A stretch of 10,056 nucleotides of DNA from Phycisphaerales bacterium UBA2402 (GTDB lineage: Bacteria > Planctomycetota > Phycisphaerae > Phycisphaerales > UBA1924), in assembly GCA_002343715.1 (NCBI GenBank), contig DDSA01000176.1:12280-22335 (forward strand), given 5' to 3'. Shown here piece by piece: positions 1 through 6,091 of the stretch. The notes beneath the pieces were generated by a model. That model did no database searches. It had not been told where the DNA came from and worked only from the letters and a program-made list of their open reading frames with translations. Every line of letters starts with the position of its first letter. The first letter of the stretch is position 1. Position numbers and translations under genes: made by a program.

Positions 1-39
1 CCCCCCCCCCGCCTTTTTTTTTGAACCCCCCCCCCCCCC
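1..39. repeat. Low-complexity homopolymer tracts
   Basis: Three homopolymer runs follow each other: ten C, then nine T (14-22), then fourteen C (26-39). This is very unlike the rest of the window, which has no comparable runs. It may be a real slippage-prone tract in front of the first operon, or an assembly or sequencing artefact at a contig end. The sequence alone cannot tell these apart. Confidence 0.6.
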
Positions 40-46
40 GTATGCT
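21..46 (+). promoter_or_regulatory. Possible promoter with a poly-C spacer for the 121-2826 operon
   Basis: TTGAAC (21-26) resembles a -35 box and TATGCT (41-46) a -10 box, each matching the sigma-70 consensus at four of six positions. The spacer is thirteen C and one G, 14 bases in all, which is shorter than the usual 16-18. If the tract can gain or lose C residues, promoter strength would change. Weak evidence: both boxes are partial and the tract may be an artefact. Confidence 0.2.
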
Positions 47-120
47 CATTAGCGAGTACGTTATCGTGAACGCACCTGGTGAAGCGATCGTTGTGCGTCG
101 GGGACTGTCGGAGTCATCCC

Positions 121-1206
121 ATGAGTTGGAAACGACATGTCGTGTGGGCGTGCGCGATCGTGACGATGTGCACGGGTGTTATCACGTGTGCGCGAGCAGG
201 TGACCTCACGCTGGAAGCGTGCGAGGCGTGGTTGGCGACGGCGCGAGCGCGGGCGGAGGCGCTGCCGAACCTGGGGGATCGCTTTCTCGCCTGGGAGTCG
301 GCCGATTTCACCGCGGCGCTCTCTGCAGATGAGGATGTCGGCCGCGTGCCGAGATCCACGGCTCCCGTCCTGATTCGTCTCGAACTCGCGTCGGCAGGCG
401 ACTCCGCGTGGCGGCTGAACCACACGTTCGTGAGCGCGGGCGGTGTGCTCGATGTGGTGTATTCTCCTTCCGCCAGCTGGCAGCGAGCCGGGCAGACCCT
501 GAGAATCTTTGACCCGGCGAAGCGAGACGATGAACGCGACGAGCAGGGCACCGTCGGGGCTATCCGGTCTTTTTTTCTGGATGTCACGATGTTGTGCGGC
601 GGGGGCCTGGGCGTCGGCCGGTTGGCGAAGGTGGTGCCCGGGCCGGCGGAGATCGACGGAAATTCGTGGAAGTGCCAGGCCGCGCGCGAGGTCGCCGGGA
701 GGCGTACGTACGCCGTTGAGTTCGCCGGCGTGTGGCTCCCCGCGGAGGGCCGTGGCCGCGTCACGTCCATGCGAGTGCTGACGAATACGTACGTGCCCGC
801 CGACACCGGAGCAGTATCGACGTTCTCAGATTGGATCTGGGATGCCGAACTCGTGATGGAGTTGGCGGGCCGGGTTGAGAAGAGGCGCGCCGACGGCCGC
901 TTGGAGCATCTGGTTGTTCTCCGGGGTTTGCATCCCTTGCCACCGGGCGGTTTCTCCGCGTGCCTTATCGCGCCGATCAATGGCCGGGATGCCATGCGGG
1001 GAGAGTTCGCCATCAGTCAGATTGCCGATTTTCAGCACAGGCGTGTGACCAACTTGGCAACCGGCGAGAGCGAGCCGCTGGGCCCGCCACCGGAAGGACA
1101 CACGGAGCGGGCCGATCGCCTCAGGACGTGGGGGTATGTGTCCCTGGCCTGCGCTGTCGGGTTGTTGGTCACGATTCGGTTGTATCGATGGAAGCGCACC
1201 GCGTGA
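121..1206 (+). CDS. Exported protein with C-terminal membrane anchor, function unknown
   Basis: A 361-residue protein that I do not recognise as a named family. The ATG at 121 is preferred over an in-frame GTG at 79 because it places a signal peptide at the very N-terminus: basic SWKRH, a hydrophobic core to about residue 23, and ARA|GD as likely cleavage site at 26. A CGGAG lies 7 bases upstream. The body is mixed beta-like sequence without obvious repeats and contains only a few cysteines. The C-terminus (about 336-361) is a single hydrophobic segment, WGYVSLACAVGLLVTIRLY, followed by RWKRTA, so the protein is probably held in the membrane with its bulk outside the cytoplasm. No LPXTG motif is visible before the anchor. 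It is the first gene of a tight operon with a Cys-rich exported protein, a MauE-type protein and a pilin-like protein, which suggests an envelope role. Confidence 0.85.
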   Translation: MSWKRHVVWACAIVTMCTGVITCARAGDLTLEACEAWLATARARAEALPNLGDRFLAWESADFTAALSADEDVGRVPRSTAPVLIRLELASAGDSAWRLNHTFVSAGGVLDVVYSPSASWQRAGQTLRIFDPAKRDDERDEQGTVGAIRSFFLDVTMLCGGGLGVGRLAKVVPGPAEIDGNSWKCQAAREVAGRRTYAVEFAGVWLPAEGRGRVTSMRVLTNTYVPADTGAVSTFSDWIWDAELVMELAGRVEKRRADGRLEHLVVLRGLHPLPPGGFSACLIAPINGRDAMRGEFAISQIADFQHRRVTNLATGESEPLGPPPEGHTERADRLRTWGYVSLACAVGLLVTIRLYRWKRTA

Positions 1207-1220
1207 GAAAGGAGTTTAGT

Positions 1221-1622
1221 ATGATCCGCGTGCCGTTGTCGGGATTGTCGCGTTCCGGGAGGAGCCGTTGGGTGATTGTCGCGGGGATCTTCTTCCCGTC
1301 GCTCGCGGTGGCCACGACGTCGTGCTTCGTCGCCGGGCACACCTTTCAGTGCTGCGCCGGCCCGACGGCGTACTGCGAGATCGGCGAGGACGTTTGGTTC
1401 TGCACGGGCACCTCCGACAAGAACCCGGTGTCGGTTCGCACCGTGAGAGAGGCGAACCCGGGGCAGACGGGCAAGCAAAGTGCCACTTCCACGACCATTC
1501 TGAACTGCACGATTACGCCGAAGACCTGCGGCGTAACCCCGGGCACCTGCATCGTCGGCAGCCCGCAGCAACACACGTGCGAGGACACCGTCCCATCGGG
1601 CAGTCCGTGCACCGGGAGTTGA
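1221..1622 (+). CDS. Small exported cysteine-rich protein
   Basis: A 133-residue protein of unknown function. The ATG at 1221 has a strong AAAGGAG site 6 bases upstream, 14 bases after the previous stop. The N-terminus carries a long basic region (RSGRSR) and a hydrophobic core, VIVAGIFFPSLAVA, with cleavage likely near AVA|TT at residue 31. The mature part, about 100 residues, contains ten cysteines (35, 44, 45, 52, 61, 96, 103, 110, 120, 130), including a CC pair. The even number and the export signal suggest a compact disulfide-bonded domain. The rest is rich in Thr, Gly, Pro and Ser. No CxxCH haem motif or metal-binding CxxC pair is present. The next gene is a MauE-type membrane protein, a family linked to periplasmic thiol or disulfide chemistry, so this protein may be its partner or substrate; that is inference. 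Confidence 0.85.
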   Translation: MIRVPLSGLSRSGRSRWVIVAGIFFPSLAVATTSCFVAGHTFQCCAGPTAYCEIGEDVWFCTGTSDKNPVSVRTVREANPGQTGKQSATSTTILNCTITPKTCGVTPGTCIVGSPQQHTCEDTVPSGSPCTGS

Positions 1623-1627
1623 TCGAG

Positions 1628-2086
1628 GTGAACGTGCGCGCGGCGATCGGCTCCATTCTCTGCGGGAGCGTCATGGCGGCCCTGGTTATCGCCGGAGTCG
1701 CCAAGTTGTCTGACGCTGCGGAGTTCGAGCGTCACCTGTCGCGGTGGAAGACGCTGCCCGGGATTCTGCTGCCGTGGATCTCGCTTGCCGTTCCCGTCTC
1801 GGAAGTCCTGCTCGGGGGTGCCTGGCTCCTGGGATTGGCGCGCGGGTTCACGCGGTTGGCGGCGATCGCCATGCTTCTCGCGTTCGTGACGGCGCTGGCG
1901 ATCGAGCAGTTTGTGGCGGAAGCGCCGGAGTGCCGCTGCTTCGGGGTCCTTGACAGGTGGCTCGTTCATTCGTCGGCGACCCGGGGTGGCGTGTTCAAGG
2001 CGGGCCTGCTCGCGGGCCTTCTTGCCTTGTCCGGCTGGCTCTGCCGCCCCGCGAGCGAGGTTCGGGTGAATGGAGTTCGCGCATGA
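1628..2086 (+). CDS. MauE/DoxX-type redox-associated membrane protein
   Basis: A 152-residue integral membrane protein. The GTG at 1628 is chosen because GGGAG (1614-1618) lies 9 bases upstream; the reading frame is open further back over the previous gene, but only as a shadow. Four hydrophobic segments are visible at about 7-25, 46-69, 76-97 and 122-138. Features typical of the MauE family are the first-helix AGVAKLSD followed by the amphipathic EFERHLSRWKTLP, the PVSEVLLG at the second helix, and the conserved C102-R-C104-F-G between helices three and four. MauE itself is needed for maturation of disulfide-rich methylamine dehydrogenase, and relatives are often near thiol-redox or DUF1573 genes. 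Here the partner may be the Cys-rich protein just upstream. The gene starts 5 bases after that stop and ends in an ATGA overlap with the next gene, so translation of all three is probably coupled. Confidence 0.85.
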   Translation: MNVRAAIGSILCGSVMAALVIAGVAKLSDAAEFERHLSRWKTLPGILLPWISLAVPVSEVLLGGAWLLGLARGFTRLAAIAMLLAFVTALAIEQFVAEAPECRCFGVLDRWLVHSSATRGGVFKAGLLAGLLALSGWLCRPASEVRVNGVRA

Positions 2087-2826
2087 CCCGGCGCGGCCTG
2101 ACGCTGATCGAGGCGGTGCTTTGCACGTTTATCGTGGGCACCCTGATCGTGCTCGTGGCGGGTTCGCTCGCCGATAGTCGCCGCCGCGCCAGGCAGATCG
2201 TCACTCTCGCGCGGATGCGCGAATGCGGCGTGATCCTGCACGCCTATGCCAACGATTGGCGCGACGCCTGGCCCGCGTTCGCAAGGCCGTACGGCGGCCC
2301 CACCGTGGTGCCGACATCGCGGGGCGACGTAGAGATTCCTCGCTACTTCTTCTCGTGCTTTTTCTGGGACGAGGCTCTGGCCGATGGCTACCTCGATGGC
2401 AATCCCCGCAGCGCGGTCGTGTTCGACGCCGAGCAACAGGCCGAGAACGGCGGCGTGGGCGGCACGGCGTTTCTTCTGAGTTGCTCCCTGCTCGCCGATC
2501 CCGCGTACTGGCGCGCCGACACCCGCACTGGCGCATCACAATGGCGGGGCACGCGGCGGTACGAAGTGTGGCGAACGGACAAGAAATGTCTCCTGGTGTC
2601 GCCCTTCGTATTCGATCGGGTCGCGAACATCGACGTCAACGGCCCCCTCGGCGGGTTCCACGTGCCATTCGCGTTCGCCGATGGCTCGGCGTCGAGAGTG
2701 AGGGCCGAGCAGGTCCGTCGCGGTGTGTTCAACGGCGAGGGCACCGAGCCGGGAACGCTGCATCCGCACGACTTCTTCGCCGGCTTGCACACCGTCGATG
2801 GAGTTCGCGGCATCGATGTCAGGTAG
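2083..2826 (+). CDS. Prepilin-like protein with N-terminal cleavage/methylation motif
   Basis: A 247-residue protein that begins MTRRG|LTLIEAVLCTFIVG, a type IV prepilin or type II secretion pseudopilin leader: short basic leader, cleavage after Gly5, Leu at +1, Glu at +5 and a hydrophobic helix to about residue 28. The ATG overlaps the stop of the upstream gene (ATGA) and has GGAG 7 bases upstream. The C-terminal part contains GFHVPFAFADGSASRV (near residues 199-214), which resembles the H-X9-DG motif seen in planctomycete pilin-like proteins of the DUF1559 group, but the usual His position holds Gly. The middle is Trp- and Arg-rich and has no domain I can name. Planctomycetes encode many such single pilin-like proteins far from assembly genes; processing would need a prepilin peptidase elsewhere. 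It is the last gene of the operon. Confidence 0.85.
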   Translation: MTRRGLTLIEAVLCTFIVGTLIVLVAGSLADSRRRARQIVTLARMRECGVILHAYANDWRDAWPAFARPYGGPTVVPTSRGDVEIPRYFFSCFFWDEALADGYLDGNPRSAVVFDAEQQAENGGVGGTAFLLSCSLLADPAYWRADTRTGASQWRGTRRYEVWRTDKKCLLVSPFVFDRVANIDVNGPLGGFHVPFAFADGSASRVRAEQVRRGVFNGEGTEPGTLHPHDFFAGLHTVDGVRGIDVR

Positions 2827-2868
2827 CGCGACGGCCGCGTGCCGAACTCGCTCTCGATGCGGCCCGGC

Positions 2869-3708
2869 TCACTTGTCCTGCTTCTGCCGCTCCTTGTACC
2901 GCTTGATCGCCTCTTCGCGTTCTTCGGGTGTCATGTTCTTGAGGCGCTCTTGGAGCCGCGGCGGCAGCGAGTCGATGTTCGGCCTGCCCTCGCGGCCTTT
3001 TCCGCCCGCCTCGCTCTTCAGACGTTCGATCGTCTGCTCCACTTTCGCTTTCTGCGGGGCGGAGAGCACGGCCCACATCTTGGTCTGTGTGTCCTCGACT
3101 TTCGGCGCGCCTTCCATCAGTTCCCTGACCCGGGCGAGGGCCTGCGCCGCATCGGAATCCGGGGCGGGCCTGTCGGCATCCATCGGGCGATCGGCATCCA
3201 TCGGCTTGTTGCCATCGGTCTTGCCGGGCGGCGGTCCCTTCTTCGCAGGGCGGCCGCCTTCGGGCCGATCCGCCTGTGGACGGCCGCCGAGCACGCCGTC
3301 CAAACGGCGCTGGGCGTTCTCCGGCAGTTTGTCGCGCAGGGAACGCAACTCGGCCTCGTGTTCCGAGCGGTACGACTTCTGGGCCTCTTTGAATGTTCGT
3401 TCGATCTCGTCAAGGGACTTCTGCTGCGCGGCGGTCAGTCTCAGTGACTCCTCGACCGAATCGCCTCTCAGGGTGTTCAAAGCCCGGGTGAAGATCGGCT
3501 GGGGGATATTCGATCCCATCTGATCTTTTTTCTTCTGATCGCCGCCGGTGAAGCGACGGTTGACACCGGGCACGCCGCTTTCCTGAACCTTCGGACCTTT
3601 GAGAACATCCTGCCCGTCCGCGGGCTTGCCGGATTGACCGAAGGTCAGCCCGGCGGTCATGAAGAGTGCCGCGGCGGAAACAAGGATCGACGTATGGTTC
3701 GCGTTCAT
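2869..3708 (-). CDS. Exported charged protein with LTXXQ motifs
   Basis: A 279-residue protein. The start at 3708 is chosen over an upstream in-frame ATG at 3741 because AGGAG (3720-3716) lies 7 bases before it and a clean signal peptide follows: MNANHTSILVSAAALFMTAG, with cleavage near residue 24. The mature protein is strongly charged and largely helical. Residues 85-136 contain LTAAQ (91-95) in an amphipathic helix, and LSAPQ recurs at 215-219 followed by another helix; a third MTPEERE lies at 259-265. LTXXQ is the signature of the CpxP/Spy type of periplasmic chaperones and stress sensors, so a related role is possible, though such motifs also occur in unrelated planctomycete exported proteins. 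Between the halves is a Gly/Pro/Lys/Asp linker with a tandem PMDADR repeat (170-181). The C-terminus is basic (YKERQKQDK). The gene is convergent to the pilin operon, 42 bases away, and divergent from atpA. Confidence 0.8.
   Translation of the reverse strand: MNANHTSILVSAAALFMTAGLTFGQSGKPADGQDVLKGPKVQESGVPGVNRRFTGGDQKKKDQMGSNIPQPIFTRALNTLRGDSVEESLRLTAAQQKSLDEIERTFKEAQKSYRSEHEAELRSLRDKLPENAQRRLDGVLGGRPQADRPEGGRPAKKGPPPGKTDGNKPMDADRPMDADRPAPDSDAAQALARVRELMEGAPKVEDTQTKMWAVLSAPQKAKVEQTIERLKSEAGGKGREGRPNIDSLPPRLQERLKNMTPEEREEAIKRYKERQKQDK
3173..3204 (-). repeat. 18-base tandem repeat coding PMDADR twice
   Basis: The 14-base unit TCGGCATCCATCGG occurs at 3173-3186 and again at 3191-3204 with an 18-base period. 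On the coding strand it gives two PMDADR hexapeptides in the linker between the two LTXXQ halves. In-frame copy-number change would only alter linker length. Confidence 0.8.
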
Positions 3709-4055
3709 CGGAACTCTCCTGTGGTGAATGGGTTCTGGCAAGGCCTCGGCAGGATGTGTCTGTATCGGCCGAAGCGGTCATGGCCGAACGCTCGGGACCC
3801 GCCTGGTATTGCCTTGTTCGCTCGGAGATGCTTGTGTGTAACCACAAATTCCACCCGATTCCGGTATCCGGTATCCCAATCCACTTTCCAACGGCACCCC
3901 ACCTACCTACCCTTGTTCCCCTGTACCCGCCCTACTCGGGTTAGGGGTATGTTTGAATCGCCTATTCCGCGGCACCACCCTTCGGCCTCGCGGCCGGAGC
4001 GCCAGGTGCGCCCGACACGGCCCGGTGGGTCGTGCCCGTATCAGGAACCGTCGCC
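3709..4055. promoter_or_regulatory. Divergent intergenic region between the LTXXQ gene and atpA
   Basis: This 347-base stretch must hold promoters for both flanking genes, but I see no confident -35/-10 pair. No supported gene lies within it. Noted elements are a short palindrome TTGTG-N6-CACAA (3832-3847), a perfect tandem CCGGTAT-CCGGTAT (3861-3874), a pyrimidine-rich segment around 3877-3936 that is unusual for this window, and a hairpin in the probable atpA leader (3980-3999). Short GC-rich repeats of this size arise by chance, so regulatory roles are tentative. Confidence 0.4.
3980..3999 (+). other. Stem-loop in the atpA leader
   Basis: CTTCGGCC pairs with GGCCGGAG across the loop TCGC, giving eight pairs including one G-U. 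It ends 56 bases before the GTG start of atpA and 43 bases before its AGGA site, and has no following U-run, so it is not an intrinsic terminator. It could stabilise the 5' end of the atpA message; no known riboswitch is recognised. Confidence 0.35.
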
Positions 4056-5606
4056 GTGAAGATCAAGACCGACGAAATCACCAGCGTCATCAAGCAGGAG
4101 ATCAGCAAGTTCGAGGCCCAGATGGAGGTCTCGGAAGTGGGTCGCGTGGTGGAGGTCGGCGACGGCATCGCCCGCATCTACGGCCTCTCGAACGCGATGG
4201 CCGGTGAACTGCTCGAGTTCCAGACCGCCGATGGAGCGGTGATGGGCCAGGTCTTCAACCTCGAACTCGACACCGTCGGCGCGGTCATCTACGGCGATTA
4301 CCTCCTCGTGAAGGAGGGGGACGTGGTCAAGAGCACCGGCCGCCTGCTCGAAGTGCCCGTGGGCGACGTGATGCTCGGTCGCGTGGTCGATCCGCTGGGC
4401 AAGCCGCTGGACGATCAAGGCCCGATCTCCGCCACCGAGTACCGCAAGGTGGACATCATCGCCCCCGGCATCGCCGAGCGGCAGCCCGTGACCGAGCCGC
4501 TCCAGACGGGCATCAAGTCCATCGACTCGATGATCCCCATCGGCAAAGGTCAGCGTGAACTCATCATCGGCGACCGCAAGACCGGCAAGACCACCATCGC
4601 CGTAGACACGATCATCAACCAGAAGCAGTACTGGGGCACGCCCGAGGCGGTGGTGTGCATCTACGTCGCCGTCGGCCAGAAGGAATCGACGGTCGCCGGC
4701 GTGGTGCAACTGCTCAAGAAGCACGGCGCGATGGACTACACCATCGTCGTCAACGCGTCCAGTGCCTACCCGGCTCCGATGCAGTACATCGCCCCCTACT
4801 CCGGCTGCGCCATGGGCGAGTACTTCATGTGGAACGGCGTCAAGGGCAAGACCCCCAAGCACGCCCTGTGCATCTACGACGACCTCTCGAAGCAGGCCGT
4901 GGCCTACCGCCAGTTGTCCCTCCTGCTCCGCCGCCCGCCGGGACGCGAGGCCTACCCCGGCGACGTCTTCTATCTCCACTCCCGCCTGCTCGAGCGCGCT
5001 ACCAAGCTCAGCGATGAGAACGGCGGCGGCTCACTGACCGCCCTCCCCGTCATCGAGACCCAGGAAGGCGACGTCTCGGCGTACATCCCCACGAACGTGA
5101 TCTCGATCACCGACGGCCAGATCTACCTCGAACCCGAACTCTTCTTCTCCGGCATCCGCCCCGCCGTGAACGTCGGAATCTCCGTCTCACGCGTGGGCGG
5201 CAACGCCCAGGTGAAGGCGATGAAGAAGATCGCCGGCTCCCTCCGACTCGACCTCGCCGCGGCCCGCGAACTCGAAGCCTTCGCCCAGCTGGGCACCGAA
5301 CTCGACAAGGCCACCCAGCGCCAACTCGACCGCGGCCGCCGCATGATCGAACTCCTGAAGCAGGGCCAGTACACCCCCTTCCACGTCACCGACCAGATCG
5401 TCGCGATCTTCGCCGGCAGCAAGGGGTACATGGACGATGTGCCCGTGACGGCCGTACGCAAGTTCGAGGAAGGCCTCTTTGAATCCATGCGTACGGTCAA
5501 CAAGGCCGTCTGGGAAGAACTCAACCAGAAGAAGGCGCTGGACAAGGACATCGAGCCAAAACTCGAAGCCGCGATCAAGGCTTACAAGGCCACGTTCAAG
5601 GCGTAA
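4056..5606 (+). CDS. atpA: F1F0 ATP synthase subunit alpha
   Basis: A full-length 516-residue alpha subunit of the F1 headpiece, which alternates with beta in the hexamer and carries the non-catalytic nucleotide sites. The GTG at 4056 is chosen because the protein then begins [16 protein letters not shown], the usual alpha N-terminus, and AGGA (4043-4046) lies 9 bases upstream; an in-frame GTG at 4032 would add eight residues. Visible marks are the beta-barrel start [10 protein letters not shown], Walker A GDRKTGKT (172-179, Lys where E. coli has Gln), YDDLSKQA (from 274), [26 protein letters not shown], and SVSRVGG with Arg379, equivalent to the E. coli arginine finger 376. A six-residue-longer loop follows EYF (255-257) compared with E. 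coli. The gene stands alone: no atpH precedes it and no atpG follows. The subunit should be active; whether it is the only copy cannot be seen here. Confidence 0.98.
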   Translation: MKIKTDEITSVIKQEISKFEAQMEVSEVGRVVEVGDGIARIYGLSNAMAGELLEFQTADGAVMGQVFNLELDTVGAVIYGDYLLVKEGDVVKSTGRLLEVPVGDVMLGRVVDPLGKPLDDQGPISATEYRKVDIIAPGIAERQPVTEPLQTGIKSIDSMIPIGKGQRELIIGDRKTGKTTIAVDTIINQKQYWGTPEAVVCIYVAVGQKESTVAGVVQLLKKHGAMDYTIVVNASSAYPAPMQYIAPYSGCAMGEYFMWNGVKGKTPKHALCIYDDLSKQAVAYRQLSLLLRRPPGREAYPGDVFYLHSRLLERATKLSDENGGGSLTALPVIETQEGDVSAYIPTNVISITDGQIYLEPELFFSGIRPAVNVGISVSRVGGNAQVKAMKKIAGSLRLDLAAARELEAFAQLGTELDKATQRQLDRGRRMIELLKQGQYTPFHVTDQIVAIFAGSKGYMDDVPVTAVRKFEEGLFESMRTVNKAVWEELNQKKALDKDIEPKLEAAIKAYKATFKA

Positions 5607-6091
5607 GCCGGGTGGCCCGATCGGCGTCTCTCGGCCGGGCCCGCGATGGGCCGGTTGCCTCGTCGGCATGGGTACGCGGCTGAATCGGCATCGGACGAAC
5701 GCTGGCCCGTGTCAGTCGCCCGTAGCGCTCGCCGGCCGCGGTGCCGTGAAGAGCAACTCCCCGCGAAAGCACACCGCGCCGGTCCCACCGAGAACGAGAC
5801 GGTTGTCGCGCGGGTTCGCCGGCGCTGCGATCATCTGCCGCGAATCGGTGACCGCGCAGACGCGAGCGTGGCGTGCGTTCGAGCGGCTCTCCATGCTTCC
5901 GGCGAAGACGGTTGAACGCCGAAAGCACGCCGCCGCGGCGTGCGAGTCGGTAATCAGACCAGCGGTCGCGGAGTTATCGGAGTATTCGGCAGTCACAATG
6001 CCCGTCGGAAACCAGCGACTCAACGTACCATGACGAGGAGCGGCGGCGCGATGCGTACTCGTCGTTCGCCACTGTGCGAGAGAGGATCAGA
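5607..6091. other. Long gap without a convincing gene
   Basis: These 485 bases separate atpA from the LamG-dockerin gene. Frames are open on both strands, as expected at this GC content, but none has a ribosome site. The most protein-like is on the minus strand (6023 to 5712, 103 residues, TTG start, contains AVTDSRQMIAAPANPRDNR). My hand count of base composition by codon position in that frame is about 61, 63 and 78 percent GC, without the low second position expected of a real gene. A short inverted repeat, GGCCCG (5614-5619) and CGGGCC (5636-5641), lies just after the atpA stop but lacks a U-run. A degraded gene or a structured RNA cannot be excluded. Confidence 0.4.

Noticed and set aside
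114..1013. Minus-strand open frame of 299 codons opposite the first exported protein
   Set aside because: It is Arg/Ser/Pro-rich, has no ribosome site and lies opposite a gene with a signal peptide, an anchor and a fitting ribosome site.
2723..3523. Plus-strand open frame of 266 codons opposite the LTXXQ gene
   Set aside because: The sequence is Ser/Arg/Phe-rich with no ribosome site; the minus strand has AGGAG, a signal peptide and LTXXQ motifs, and the frame would also overlap the pilin-like gene.
3832..3847. TTGTG-N6-CACAA as a CRP site
   Set aside because: CRP half-sites TGTGA and TCACA place TGTG and CACA eight bases apart; here they are six apart.
4041..4979. Minus-strand open frame of 312 codons opposite atpA
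   Set aside because: A His/Asp/Gly/Val-rich translation typical of the antisense of a GC-rich gene; atpA is certain.
5614..5641. Inverted repeat after atpA as an intrinsic terminator
   Set aside because: Only six outer pairs with a large interior loop and no T-run; such repeats are frequent at this GC content.
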